Source of the DNA: Alentia gelatinosa
Lineage: Eukaryota; Annelida; Polychaeta; Phyllodocida; Polynoidae
DNA: 64,000 nt
NCBI GenBank assembly: GCA_950022655.1
Contig: OX465580.1
Location: forward strand, 99,962,797-100,026,796
Direction: 5' to 3'
The stretch's first letter is position 1; every line of letters starts with the position of its first letter. Shown here in pieces: positions 36,280 through 49,288 of this stretch. A program made the position numbers and the translations under genes. Under the pieces are notes generated by a model, which saw nothing but the letters and a program-made list of their open reading frames with translations, was not told the origin of the DNA and did not search any database.

Positions 36280-37490
36280 AGTGCATTAAGGAGTCAGCCT
36301 GCTTAGTGCGGGAATTAATAGTTATTTAACCGTTATTATGCCTGGCTGCTCCTGTTATGGCGAGGGCCAAAGGAATAAGCTTTGGGGCCAGATCCGCAGT
36401 GTACTGTATGAGAGTTAGGAAGGGGTGGCCGCCAAACCAGCTGTTATGGAGGGACCGAGCCCTACTATAACTTCCAACATTTGACGCTTAGTTCAAGTTG
36501 TTTTACCTATATCGCCACCACATTCAACATCGCTTATGGTTTGGCAATGAATGCGTTTTGTGAGTTAGGCAGGTATTACAAGGCATGAAGTAGACTTATA
36601 AGAGTTAGGTATATTATGTCAGCTTAAATATCTATCTAATTTATCTCACGTAAAATCTTAATCGTGTGAACAGATGTACTTCCTAATGGAGATGTTTTCT
36701 TCCTGAACCCAATCAACGTTCAGTCCAAAAAATATTTTAAAAAGTAGTGTGGTAAGTATGGTAACCATAAATCCCAAGCTTCATACCAGTTATTGATTTA
36801 TATTTATATAGACTTGTGAAAGAGATCATGAGCAAATCCCAAGAACAGAAGAGAAGCTTAATTTCTGCGTATAAGGATATATGGTCTGACACTGATCTGG
36901 ATGTATATCGAAATCCCAAAATCATATGGCACCGAAGACAGTACTGTTCTAGAGGTGTGTTGAGCTTGTGGAATACACTATAGTTTAATGCTCTTTTGTT
37001 ACATTACAAATATAATCATACTATTGTGAATTTATTCATATAATATTCCGAGTGATACGATTTTCAGGTTTGGCCTCGATGAGAGTTTCTTCAAATAACG
37101 ATTTCATCAGGGATCAGATAAGACCAATTCATCAAGTCAGGCAGTTACCACCAGTGACCAACAGCGGCACTATAAGTGGGCAATATAAAATGCATTTGCA
37201 TAGTGGTGCAAACACCGACCAATGAATGGGCCGTAGAAAAGCCACACATGTCCCAGTACAAGTACCGATCAGTATGAGAGAGCTGTGAGCAAATCCACTT
37301 CATCAACGTGATAAGTGGTTTGTGTGTAATTTGAAAATTACTGGATTAAGCTTGATCAAAGAGGCCAAGCCTCTTAGGATAGGTAATGTGAGGGGGAGAT
37401 GGAGAGGTAGGGTGTTATCTCGCCTTGCTCAGTTGGAGGGGCTGCCCGCCCATAGTGTGTTAAGTCTAGCCTTAGGTGTCGGAGTTTAGT
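36280..37490. other. No gene recognised
   Basis: No coding or repeat signature beyond short low-complexity words. Confidence 0.4.
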
Positions 37491-37497
37491 GAGCCGC

Positions 37498-37582
37498 CGC
37501 ACGCTCGGCTACCTAACGGTAAGACTTGCGATTCTTGGCCCTGCTATGATCATATTAACGCGCGAGGATCGAAACAAGGAGG
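37498..37582 (+). repeat. Possible degenerate tRNA-derived SINE head
   Basis: GGCTACCTAACGGTAAGAC resembles a pol III A box region, followed about 45 nt later by GGATCGAAACA, a weak B-box match. The distance is longer than in a tRNA and no terminal tail was recognised, so this is a weak call. Confidence 0.25.
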
Positions 37583-40500
37583 GATTTGTGTGGAGGGGAT
37601 CACAGACCGCTGGCCACCCAACTCCCACTGCCTGAGGTCAGACAGATGCAATTGGTGATACGCTGGCTTCGTGCCACGATCGGTCCTTCTGTAGGTTGTT
37701 CACACGTAGGGAGATGTGTATCAGAGAGTATGTATGGAGTGGTAGGCACTCCCACCCACCGTCTATTCAACGGTTCAACAACAACACTTCCTAGCCCCTT
37801 ACAACACTCACTTATATATATGTACTCATATTTTTAACAATTCCCCATATGCAGAGTGGAGTACTAACGAAAGGTTACCGCGTCCGCTCAAGAACCAACA
37901 CCGAAAGTTACCTCTGTTATCCTGTCGTGATGCTATATATATTGTTCTTGATTTCCGTTAGTTTAGCGGCGGTAGCGTTCTTCTTTCGTTGGTTTTAAGA
38001 AGTGTTTGTTTTTTTCTTTGGTCACGTGGTAGGGCAACATAAGTAGTAGTTATACTACTGTTGTAGAGTTGTTGGTGCCGAGGCAAGAGTAACTTCGAGT
38101 GTTTGCGACATTTACCCCTACAAAAGGAACGCAATCTCATGAGATTTTAAACCCCATGGGCTACATGAATTTCACCGTGTGAATTCCACTTCATGTTTCA
38201 AGTGAAATATCATTTGAGAGTTATATATGATGTAAATATTCCAGAATCTACTTAAATACATGTGCATCTAAGACATACACTAGAAAGGATATAGGTGTCT
38301 CTCATACCCATGATAATCACATATAATTTCACAATAAAACCATTTCTATTTCCGATTGACAACGACAGGAATAAGTGAATATGTGCACGATATTCTTTTT
38401 GTGAGAACCTCACAATAAAACGCTTTGTAATGATACTCAGTATGAACAATCTATCACAGAATATTTGCTTCAAAAATTTCTTCTCTTTGTTGTCGAAGTG
38501 ATTATTTTGGAACCCGAAATAAGGCGAATAGAAAGCACCTTTGTCTTCCGAGAGACCAAGTTTTTCAATTTGAGCCACGAACCCAAGAGGTACTAGTCAA
38601 TCGTACTAGTGGAAGCGGGCAGGGTTAACGAATGGGTGTGACATGGGTGGCACTGTATAGGTCGAGCGACTAAGGTGTGGTAGGGAATAAACCACTGTGG
38701 CAGCCTTACGGTTCCTCCTTTATCATGGGACTACATTTATAAGGCGTGAACTAGGCCCTGATGACACTATTCGTGAGATGGGGACCGCGAGGTTTATGTT
38801 TGCAAATTGTGGTGTCCAGATGTCATACGTAGTGACGCGGCGCATATATCCACTTTTGGAGGTAAGAAAATCCATGTGTGACATCATTGCCCAAACGCAG
38901 ATTAGCAGTGTTTTGTTTTTATGGCGAACAGACATTGGCGAGTCTGTCGATAATATATAGTATTTGATAAGAGGGCATTCATCATCTATGGCTGCGGTTG
39001 CACAGTTTTCACATGATTATGTTAACAGATAAATCGCCGCTCCGCCCAGTAATATCCAAAAAGATGGTTTGCCTCCACCCCCCGGTCCTCCATGGAAATT
39101 GGGGGGAAAGGTTTGCCCCACCCCAGAGGGGGGGATAATATCATGTGAGGATAGAACAAAATTAAGAGTTGGCAGCAAACCCCTCAGGGCTATCTTAATA
39201 ACACTGCTAATAGCTGCCTGTTCCTCTGTAGCAGCAATATTGCAGGGCTATCGCTACAAGAACTAGCAAATTACTATCCCAGGCCAACCCCAGCCATTTA
39301 TTTATGCAATTCTGACATACGTATCACCCTTCTAACAGAGGTCTCCCACAGCACGGCAAAAGTAACAAAGAATCTGCTGTAAGAGTGTAATATCCAAAGG
39401 AAATGACAAAATGTCAATCGTATTGATGTTGTTGCAATTGGACTCTGGGCCAGCAATGGCCCTTGTGACACCACACTCGCAGGAATTGTAAGAATATTTG
39501 CGATTATCTTAGATATCGCTTTTTTAGTAAAATGGTTCCTGAAATGTTAAGCAATGAGAACAACCACTTCGACAGCCTCTGCTAAAGAAAGATGGGCTTC
39601 TGATCAGTATGGCAGCAAACAATACATCCTTTTGAATATAGATCCGATAGGAAACAAGAAAATGTTGATTTGGGTTCGACAGATCGAAATGACTCATTCT
39701 CAAGCGGTATATGCAATCTGAGTAGAGAGTAACCGGCACGTACAGCTAATGATTCAAGGTGGCCACAGAGTTAATCCGACCAGAGCTGACATGTAGCTCT
39801 GGAGGCCAGTGTAGTAAATGGGGTCTACAACTCTTGTGTACATTTTTTGCTCTGCACCAACGTAAAGCCGGGTATTTCTTAAGTCCTATGGGCTGCTCAC
39901 AAGGTATTGAGATCAGAAAACTGCAACACCAAAGTTTTGGTTCGGCATGGCTAGAAACAAATCATAACAAAAACATCTAAGTGAAGACATACAAAAAATA
40001 ATGGAAGGTTTGGTCGTTTCTCTACACGTCACTCTCGTGACAATTCAGTCATTAAACCTGGTTATGAGTTCTGGTTATGAGGGGTGAAACTCCAACCAGA
40101 TCTATCTCAAAACAGACCTTATTATATAAAGTATGAAACCGTGTTTTAAGCGAACCAGCGTCTGGACGTGCATGAGCTTTTACATATCTGATGACTACGT
40201 GATTGATATTGTACTGTGTTTTCAAGGACAAAGGCTTGCCATGCATATTCTGTGTGCCATACTTGTACTTGTACGTCCACATGAGTCCTGACAAACACAT
40301 TTTAGAAATCGCCTTTACTTTCGAAATATGATATCACAACCAGATTGTATCATGTAGGTGTGATATCTGCCTGCACGTTTGGTCTTACCTGATTTTCGTT
40401 TTCTTATTTTATTCTATAAATTCTAATATGCATCAACGGTATGTATCCTGTACAAATAATCTCTGTTGGATGACATACGGTGTGATTTTGTCTTTTTTTC

Positions 40501-42719
40501 TTCATCTCCATTTCTTTTGCAGATTTGAGCACACATTTATCCTTGAAGGAAGATCACGTTTCTCTTTTTAAATAATATCTGTACCTCTTTAAATCTTTCG
40601 TGGAATCTTCTTATCAATGTCCTGCTATATATATATTGATGCCGTCTTACAGATTTAGAATGGGGCTTACGTGGTTAAATCAGGCTCATCGTTGATTCCC
40701 GTTAAATGACTAATACAAGCGCTGTAGTGGTTTAAATCTAATTATCATGATCCAGCCGTGTATCCTTTTTAAACTAGCACACTTTGGTAGTATTTCAAAA
40801 CACTCTTTGATTCACCCATGAGTTGCAGAGGTTCTGATTCCTAAAAACTTGCCATTGAGAAGGACTTATCAATTTTTATATTGACCACTATAACAGTATA
40901 AAGCCACTGTGATATGAATAAAAGGAAGCTATCGACTTCTGTCCAGCTTCATAGAACAAAGGCGGAGTAGCTCACAAAGCAGTTCACAGAGCTGCTCACT
41001 GTGAGACCAGTCCTCCGGACCCGGCGCCCGGTTTACAGCGGTATCTGCGCCGACGCCCGACGGGAGACAATACATAAGCCGTGACACCAATCTAGCCGCG
41101 CGATAGGATCGTTGTAAATGCTTTGAGAGTCAATCAGCCTTCGTCGGCAAGCCTAATCCTATTGTATAAGATAGCAGGCGTTGCTATCTGCTGAGACATT
41201 TAGAGGATGGAGTAAGGCGGGTAGGAGCGGGCCGGGTGTACTTGGGGGACCGGTGGATTGATTGCTTCAGGGTAGGAATGAGCTGGGGGGGTGGGGGCGG
41301 GAAGAAACGGCAGGAAAAAGACTTAGAAGTGTACAGACTTTTCTGGGATAGAAATATAGATTCCCTTTTCACGCTCCAGGCTTACCAAATAAGAAAGGTA
41401 TATCATCCATGAGGACTTCTATTCCCTAGCGGGAAGGGGATTTTATGGGGAAGCTAAGCTGCCGGTCGCTAGTAACCATTGAATAGTCAGCCTTGTTTTT
41501 GATTAAATTCTAAACAATACATCCATCTTGATTAGGGGCCTTTACATGCATGCTAAGTAAAGGATGTAAATTGGTTTGATATGTAGTAAGTCCTATACTA
41601 TTTTCTTGATATATATGTGAGTTTAGCTCATGTGTTTACAATATCAAATGGAGAAACGACTTGAGATATAACAGAACAAAATATTTCATTTAACCAGTCT
41701 CCAAGTAGGAAATTGGTCGTTTTAAATCAAACTGCCTTATAAAGGCTTATTACTCTCACTTTCTTGGGACGCTACTGTTTGACTGTGCATTACAAAAGCT
41801 CTTCTTAATACAACATGCTGCACGACTTTGTATTACATTGCAGAACTGATCACGAATCGTATACATTTCCTCCAGGATTATTTCATTTATTTCTTGAAAG
41901 AAATAAAAGCTGTTGATATACAAAAGAGATTACGTTGAGTAATTCTCTATTTTTTGGTAGCCCGAATACATTTCGAAGCTCCATATGATAGGACAGGGTA
42001 TATATAGGACTAGTACTAGGATATCATCATCGGCACTCCTACAACTAACGGTGTATAATAGAGCCCTGATTCTACCACCAATCCATACTAGCACCGGTGG
42101 GAAACAGTGGTAAGCTTTACAATAGAGTTACAGATGGTTCACCTCTGGCGCCTAGAACCTGAGGCAGTTAGGTTTGATGCGAGGCCGGGAACTGGGAGGT
42201 GGTAGTAGTAACTCGTTAAGAGAGCAGCTCCCTCCAGATGTAACGGTCGTAGCATTAAATTAATCTTGTACTCTCACTCCGATGAGCAGCTCAGGGGAAC
42301 TGTCTGGCTGGTGATGGGGATAATGTTGTGGCAAGAAGAATGTTGATGGATTAAGCACTTTCTTTTGCTCGGGGAGACGTAGTGAGGAAGGCGTCGGGGT
42401 AGTAATCAACATTTTGTAGTGTGAAACATGTACTGACAGATACTAAAAAGAAATACCATCAGTGACACAGAACTAATGATAAAAAGTATATAAACACCAC
42501 TCCTCTGATGATGGGATTGTAGTCGCAATTATTCAACTGTTGAGTAGTTATAGTTAATAGGTCCATTTTCGTCGCTTTGTGGTGATGATAATCACCGGGT
42601 TGATAATTCGGATATAGAACATCACTGATGTCTGGTGTCTCTTGCATATGAAAATTGAATTTAAAATATTGTTCATTGCTGGATTATCCACCTGTAAACT
42701 CCATCCAGATTGATGATTA
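37583..42719. other. No gene recognised; mixed AT-rich DNA with a GC patch near 41000-41110
   Basis: About 5 kb with no recognisable protein, RNA or transposon. A CpG-richer patch lies at about 41010-41110. Short symmetric words (for example CCTTTAC and GTAAAGG near 41548-41572) are of ordinary size. Confidence 0.45.
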
Positions 42720-43330
42720 ATAAAGAAGAGCAAAGCTCGTATATTGCGGGGGGTTGCAACACAGAGTTGAGCAGCGTATTTGCCCTATGCCCCATAGCCG
42801 AACTCTCTTTTCAGACCCTTGGTTTTATTCAGAATACCTAGTCTCTTGGATTTTGTTCTTAAGACCATGGTATACAATCCTGGTTTTCTTCACATTTATC
42901 GTTAGCCTATTCGATGAGTACCAGTAATCTAATTTGTTACAAATTCCTTGCATTTTCTTTCGGCTCCCTGGATTGTACTCTCGCTTCGTACAACTACCAA
43001 ATCATTCGCATACATGATATAATCTGAATTTGGGATTGTATCAGTTGAGGAGCAACAAAGGGCCCGGTATGGAACCCTAAGGTACCCTGTACAGTACTTG
43101 TTATGGTGGCGAGTGGTTCCCTCTGTATACAGTATAGCATTGTCTGCCCTTTAGTTATGATCTTAACCATTCTATAAGATAAACCCCATCCCTTACCTCT
43201 GTCAATTTAAACAATAAATTTGGTGATCTACGCAATTGAAAGCTTTTTCAATAGCTATGTACAATGCTATGGAAATTTAGTTATCATTACTAGACTCTAA
43301 AAGATTTTCCCGATTGTCTCTGATATTCCG
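42720..43330 (-). mobile_element. Ancient LINE relic with dead RT motifs
   Basis: No long frame survives, but the minus strand read in pieces gives the RT series in the right order. IEKAFNCVDHQIY (motif A region) is at about 43203-43251, a GPLLLLN-like block after a TSTVQG remnant at about 43050-43100, and YAND (motif C, normally YADD) at 43001-43012. After that come LTINVKKTRIVYHGL and NKIQETRYSE. Motif A and motif C Asp residues are replaced, so it is catalytically dead. Spacing is near normal, so decay was mainly by point change and small indels. This is the oldest-looking LINE copy here. Confidence 0.68.
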
Positions 43331-43562
43331 CATTTTAGTGTATTGGGAGGTCTTAAATTGATATCGTAGTAGCTGAACAGAGGGCTGAACATTGAGACCT
43401 TCATCTTCTGCTTCAAATATGCGTGTACACTCTACTACATATATTTCAGCATGTTGTAAACGACAAAAATATGTTTTATGTTATTGTTTAACTATACATG
43501 AACGAAAGAGAAAACATGTGTTGCTATAGCTCTATCATAGAAACTATATTCGCCCCTCATAT

Positions 43563-43665
43563 GTTTTTTTTGTTTTTTTTATTTATTAGCACATCCCGAG
43601 GGACGGTTTTACATTATGGCGTGCATTTCGTCCGGTTTCATTTACAAAGCTTCCCTTTACGGCGG
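43563..43665 (-). mobile_element. LINE 3'-tail fragment
   Basis: T-rich run at 43563-43585, then the 17-mer CGGTTTTACATTATGGC (43604-43620), which also occurs at 28471-28487 just inside the poly-T of the LINE in the Ngaro gag. It is a tail-only copy of that LINE family. Confidence 0.62.
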
Positions 43666-43819
43666 GTCTAGATTGTACGCTAGATATGTACCTGTATACA
43701 AATATATAAACTGTGCTATATATACAGGTATGGGCTGAAACACACGGAGAGGCTTACCATGTGCTTCCACTAAACGCCATTGAGGTGTGAGGGACAAACT
43801 GAAGCTTCAACGGATCTAT

Positions 43820-44270
43820 CAATGATGTGATTAAACGGGGGATCGACCGGCCCCTTGGATCTCATGAGTTGGCCGGAATAAGCCGGTTATGTGAGAGCAC
43901 ACCAAAGCACCCTCCTCCCTCACTTTCTCCACCCCAGCACCCCTCGAACCCCTCATCACACCCTGCGCAGTCCATCGGCGCGGCATCAATTGTACCCCCG
44001 CCCAGCGGGGTAAAAACACCGCCCAGCTTCACAAGATCCCGATGATTAATTCAGCAATTTCAATCAGGGATTACCAGACCGCCATTAGCATATTGAAGGG
44101 AAGAAACGTTGTCCGCACAAGGATCAAAGATAGGAGATGGAGACTCCCCGGAGGAGGTAGACGGGGGGCCGGGAGCGGTGTGACGAACCCGCCCGTCGGT
44201 GCAGATGGTACGGGAGACGATGGTGGAAGTGCTCAAAGTATATGTAACCAAGAGCAGTGAGGAGAAGACC
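43820..44270. other. GC-rich segment, no gene recognised
   Basis: GC-rich with open frames on several strands, as expected from composition. A CCGCCATTAG word near 44081 resembles a YY1 site, but no coding family or promoter architecture is convincing. Confidence 0.35.
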
Positions 44271-44536
44271 GATCCATTGTTTTTGTCGCCCTTACTATTG
44301 CTACATGTTGGTTGTATTCTTTGGCATACTCTTCCTTGTTTTGATTCTCTCCAAGTTATGTGTATCTCCGAAGAAAGCGGAAAGTTGATACCAGTATACC
44401 TGCAGAAGCATATCAGCTGGATATACTCCGCTTTACAAGCTAGTTATTATAATGATATAACGCTGGGGACAGGCTAGGCTCAACCTACTAGGTAACGGGC
44501 AGTTTAAGAACCCTGTAGATATATACAAAGGTTTTC

Positions 44537-44584
44537 TACGAGATATATTCATTCAACCCATGGGTTGAATGAATATATGTCGTA
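44537..44584. repeat. 48-bp near-perfect palindrome
   Basis: Bases 44543-44578 form a perfect 36-bp palindrome centred on CCATGG. Pairing continues to 44537-44584 with a single mismatched pair. No spacer is present. Confidence 0.95.
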
Positions 44585-44648
44585 TGCCATTTGAATTCCA
44601 TAAACTGTTCAAATCAGGTAATACCACTACATTTCAGTCATGTCAGTG

Positions 44649-44651
44649 ATA

Positions 44652-44713
<62 letters not shown>

Positions 44714-44792
44714 TATATATAGATATAGATATATAGATATATATATATATATATATACATATAGATATATATAGATATATATATATATATAT
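44649..44792. repeat. (TA)n microsatellite with GATA interruptions
   Basis: About 144 bp of TA repeats with scattered AGATATA variants. The overlapping Tyr/Ile frames are artefacts. Confidence 0.96.
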
Positions 44793-44799
44793 GGTGTAA

Positions 44800-45940
44800 G
44801 GCGAGTTATACTCACCTGTATGTGGTGGAGCCACCAGATCTATCATTTAAAAGTGAAAAAATAAACATTAAATACCTTTTGCGAAAATTAGAATACTGGA
44901 AACGTTAAAAAATGGACTTGTACCGGTTCTATGAGAATGAACCCAATATGTCGGTATAAAATATAAATATTTATATGTATAAAGGAAGAACATTTGTTTC
45001 AAAGGTCAATTTGTGTATTTTCTTGTGTCAGCACACACCAATGCAGGAGGGTGACAGGCATTCCCCAACCTTTGTCTTGCCCTTGTTGGGGGTAGATTTA
45101 TGCAGGTGTAAGAGAAACCAACAAATTTCGGTAGTAGATGGAAAGTGGTAAAGAAACCAGAGAAATGAGCTGTGCGGGGAAGACATCGGATGTTTAATAC
45201 AAAACAAGAAGCACATCAAGAAATATTTGCTGACAGATTCTACTTCGCCAACGATCCAAACAACCCCTGAAGGAGAAGGAGACAGATTCTCGCCAGTGGA
45301 TCCACATCAGGCTGCGACCACCCGGTAAGTCCCTAAAAGATTTGCAATCCTGATCATAAGAGGAAAGTAGTGTTCTCTGCTATTCCCAAATTTACAATAA
45401 CACTACCTAAAATATGGGTGCTAATGGATTCTAGTTACATCGTGATCTATCATAATTCAATCATCTTCAGGACATTTTTATTTTCATCATGAGAGCAAAG
45501 TCTACCATCCGAATTGAAAATGGAATCAAAAGACTCGTTTTAGGACCCCCTGTCCCAAGTCTCAGATCACTGGCTGTCATTAGTCAGCCAACGCCTATCA
45601 ATGTGCCTGGTGGTAAAATCGAAATGGACACTGTTTTAGCCGTTCAACCCTGTCTCCCAATTTGCTGCTGAGGTAATTTCCGCCGACCACAGGGACTTGA
45701 AAAGCCCATCGCCCCATCTGCTACTTCATTGGGTAATGCCATGAGAAAACCAGAGATGACAATAACGTCAACTTAAAAACCCGTTCAGGAGCACACATCC
45801 GAGGGGATAGATAGTGGTGGCAGGGGTGTGGAGGAAGGAAAATTAACAAAGGGAATATTGCGTATCCCCTCCAAGCGGATTCTCAGTAAACATGGCAGTT
45901 ATGTGACATTGGGCCCGGCTCCTAATCAGATAGGGTACAT
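44800..45940. other. No gene recognised
   Basis: No recognisable coding, RNA or transposon content. Confidence 0.45.
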
Positions 45941-45950
45941 TCATTATCAG

Positions 45951-45994
45951 TAATCCGCGAGGAAATTAGTTTGTCGACTACCAGGAGCGGATTA
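45951..45994. repeat. Short inverted repeat related to the 8.96-kb element
   Basis: TAATCCGC (45951-45958) pairs with GCGGATTA (45987-45994). The right side TCGACTACCAGGAGCGG resembles TCAACTACTAGGAG at 9027-9040, suggesting a shared terminal repeat of a small dispersed element. Confidence 0.4.
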
Positions 45995-46345
45995 TTTAGT
46001 TCCCTGATGAGGTTAGAGCTGTTGTGATAGAGTGAGCAATGTTCCCGACGTAACCTCATGTAAACATACCCCACAGAACAGTCCAACGTCTGCTTTGCAT
46101 ACTTAATTACCCGATATATGCGCTCAATGCCTCAGTCACACTGACGCAAAGGCGTGTTTCCGTCTAAGCACGTCTACGTTCTTCTACGTATTTTGAAATA
46201 TGCAAATGCGCGGTGATGCGCGGGAAAACGTGGAGTTGCGCAGATTGAGTACTCCGCCATCAATACGAATAACATTTACCTGAGATATGCACTGACATGA
46301 TAAGATGGTAATATAGAGAGACATGGTTAGTGTGGCCGAATGGAA

Positions 46346-46430
46346 TCTGTTCAGAGATATTTTGGTCAGAAATATTCACCGAAGTCGGAGACTGAGGTGA
46401 ATATTTCTGACCAAAATATCGAGGAACAGA
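46346..46430. repeat. Inverted repeat with 25-bp perfect arms inside a dispersed repeat
   Basis: Bases 46356-46380 and 46396-46420 are exact complements around a 15-nt loop. Another seven base pairs (TCTGTTC with GAACAGA) continue outward after a 3-nt mismatch. The left side and its flank (46318-46362) resemble the reverse complement of 23802-23844, so the hairpin lies within or at the edge of a repeated sequence. Confidence 0.9.
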
Positions 46431-49188
46431 TGGATTGATACATTGATATATAAGTAAAAACTGAGGCGTCCGGTGTAAATGGAACAACACCACACTGAAG
46501 TGCGGCACAATCAATCTAAAGGATAAACATACCATGTGCAAATGAAAATATGTAAGATCGATTGAATCTTGTATATGACTGTCAGCAATGAAGTAACTGA
46601 CTGAGCAGTTTAGCTTTACGAGCGATTATGTTGTTAATGAAACGCTCGATCTTGTTTCGAGGCCAAGGCATCATCAGCCAGCAGCAGCACAACTCAGATC
46701 GATAAAGGATAGATCCCCAGGATTATATATATTAATAGAGACCTATTTGTATGGTACAGGTAGGGTCACAAGATTAGAATTATAGTATAGATCGAATGAT
46801 TCAAATATGGAGTTAACTTATATTGACCAAATGACGTATTTATTCTGTCGTGATCATGATATATTGGAAGAGAGATGTGACTGTATCTGCAAAATATAAA
46901 CGAGAAGTGTCAGGTGGAGAGGCGAAATGTGGAAATTAGAAATGGCAACGCTGCATAAAACGATTAAGACCTACTCCCGTATAATGAACCTTTTTATTCA
47001 AATATCAATGAAATACAAGAGGCAACAATGTAATTATTAATGAATGTGTAGCTTAAGGATAAAGAAAACCATCTAGATTTCCAGGGCTTGGAGATGTTTA
47101 CCGATGAGGAACTGATACTTAATGAGGTGTTGGCATTTATGAGGCAGCAACATGGTAGCAGAGTAAGTCTGCATTGGGGGACTATTTCCAGAATTTGGTG
47201 CCTGACAAATCTTGTTTAGTTTAGGATGGAGGGAGGTGGGTTGATTAACAATGTTAAAGTGCCATTCACTACGAAGTAGTACACGGATGACATACAAGGG
47301 GGCCCTATCGGGGACAGGCGACATCCGGGTTTGCGTTCTAGTCACTTAGTGAGCTGCTCCAAAAGGTCAGTCAGTTGTTGGAATCGCCCTCTAAAAGAGG
47401 ACCAGGAGCTCCTCGGCTTGCACATCTGTGGCTGGAAGAAGCTGTCGTTCTTTGTGAAGGTGCGCAGGGGTGGGTGACACAGGAAATACTAGCGGATACC
47501 TATTTTTAATGGGCTTCATTTAAAGTTTCCACGGTGGTGGCGCCCCTCAGCCACTTTCCTGGGAAGCTTGACTTCCCGATGGTGTCGAATAAAGACGAGA
47601 TCTGGTAGAGGAAAACACTTCTTTTTGCTTTTGGGGATAACGTGATGTAAGGCAGGGAAAGACACTAAGATCTTTTATCTATTTCTCCGATTTTTATTTT
47701 CCTTTTCTTATTCTACCAATACCGTTGTTCAGTGGGCGACTCCAGTATTATGGCGAAGGCTACGTTATTAATATGGTGGCAACAGCGTCGTTATCATATT
47801 ATATGCAAACTAAGACATCACGCCCAGACCCATGAGCACGTGATCAACCATTTCCGCTGTCCCCGCTCCCACACCGCGTCACTAACAGCAGAGGTCACTC
47901 GACAGTTGCAGGGGTCACGTGTAGGTGGCGCCATTCGCTGAGAGAGTGTGACGTCATGTCAAGAGGCGTGAGAGCGGCTAGTGCCATCTCCATCGAGCGC
48001 AAATTGACAGTGAGAGGATGGGGAGACTATGTGACACCTCTGCCACCACCCAGACCCCACTGCTGTGATGGGATTTCATCTTCGGATTTTTTTACGGGAC
48101 CGACATCGCCCTCCTCCTCATTTCATCAGAGGCACGACAAACATTCTCGAGTTCGATATCAGATAGGAATCACAATATGCCATGCACGGGTCTTACGAGC
48201 AAAGTCAGACATCATCATGAACTGACATTCTCGAATCATTGCATTGGTGTAAGAAATGGGATATTGTCCATGATGAAAATGATAAGAAACCATGTCTAAA
48301 TACTGATCCTGTAATTTGATTATTTGTGTTCTATTGGAACAGATATCATTACATATACTGGTCTGATTTCAAGCGACGAAAAAGGATACCGGTTACTATA
48401 TATACCTTTTAGCTCCATACTAAAAATGCACTGATTGTGTGCCCTGCATCTCCTTGGTAAGTATGATAAGGCCCAATTTCTCATTGCATTATTTTCTCAA
48501 TTTAATCACTTATTTCAAAAACTACTGAAGACGGTAGAGTGCAACTACATAAAGGGGGGGTCACAACTATGCCATTAGGAAACACCTCAGTCATCATCTC
48601 TCCATAAAATGGTCGATGTCAATCCCACTCGGATATTAGGTTACAACTTTTCAATTAAATGTCGGCCTGCCCATTAAATCAGATATTGCTCATTCAAAAG
48701 GTGACCCATTAACAGGTCCAGCATCAATTAACAGCTTTGAAAAGATGTGTTTTAAAACCAGCCCTGTGTTGAAACCTAATAATGCACATGGTATATTAAA
48801 ATGAGATAAAATGTATAAAGATGTCGTGGATCTGTGCTGTGCCTATTCAGCGGCGGATAAAAGAGGATAGCTCCACGGGGATAGCTTGCAAACAGTTCAG
48901 AACCACATCATATATTTGTATATGGATTTTCAGACCTTTATTCTAAAAAAAAACATATTTTGTAATTTAGAACACAATCTAGACTGGGCCGATAAGGTCT
49001 GGTGTATACTATTATTACATACCTATGGCCGAACGTCTACGAAATACTACCCACTATTAGGGGTACAGTATAAATAATGTTCGGGCGCACTGCGCCTGTA
49101 GTAAATATTCGGGCGCACTGTGACCATTGGGTCAATTGGTACATATAATAAGTTTATAAAATGTTGTTTTTTTTAAATATTTAGGTAT
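46431..49188. other. No gene recognised; GC-rich patch near 47820-48120
   Basis: No recognisable gene. The GC-richer patch carries open frames on both strands without similarity, and a CTCF-like core at 47918-47931. A duplicated TTCGGGCGCACTG word lies near 49080-49130. Confidence 0.45.
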
Positions 49189-49288
49189 GTAATAATAAGA
49201 AAACGTAGTGACTGAGTTCGTAGGGATGTCATTCTCGGCCTTTTGATGCCATCCCTTCGGGCTCAGTAACCACGTTTTCTCTTATTAC
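49189..49288. repeat. Long imperfect hairpin (40-bp arms)
   Basis: Arms at 49189-49228 and 49249-49288 are complementary over about 40 bp with about 7 mismatches and a 20-nt loop. The outer ends read GTAATAA and TTATTAC. It is a candidate fold-back or MITE remnant, with no coding content. Confidence 0.75.

Noticed and set aside
44627..44846. Tyr/Ile-rich frames on the minus strand
   Set aside because: Artefact of the (TA)n tract.
46636..46696. Minus-strand CTGATGA...CGAAAC resembling a hammerhead ribozyme core
   Set aside because: The core words are present, but stem II closes poorly (U opposite C) and I could not pair stems I and III, so it fails the fold. It may still be a decayed piece of a repeated element.
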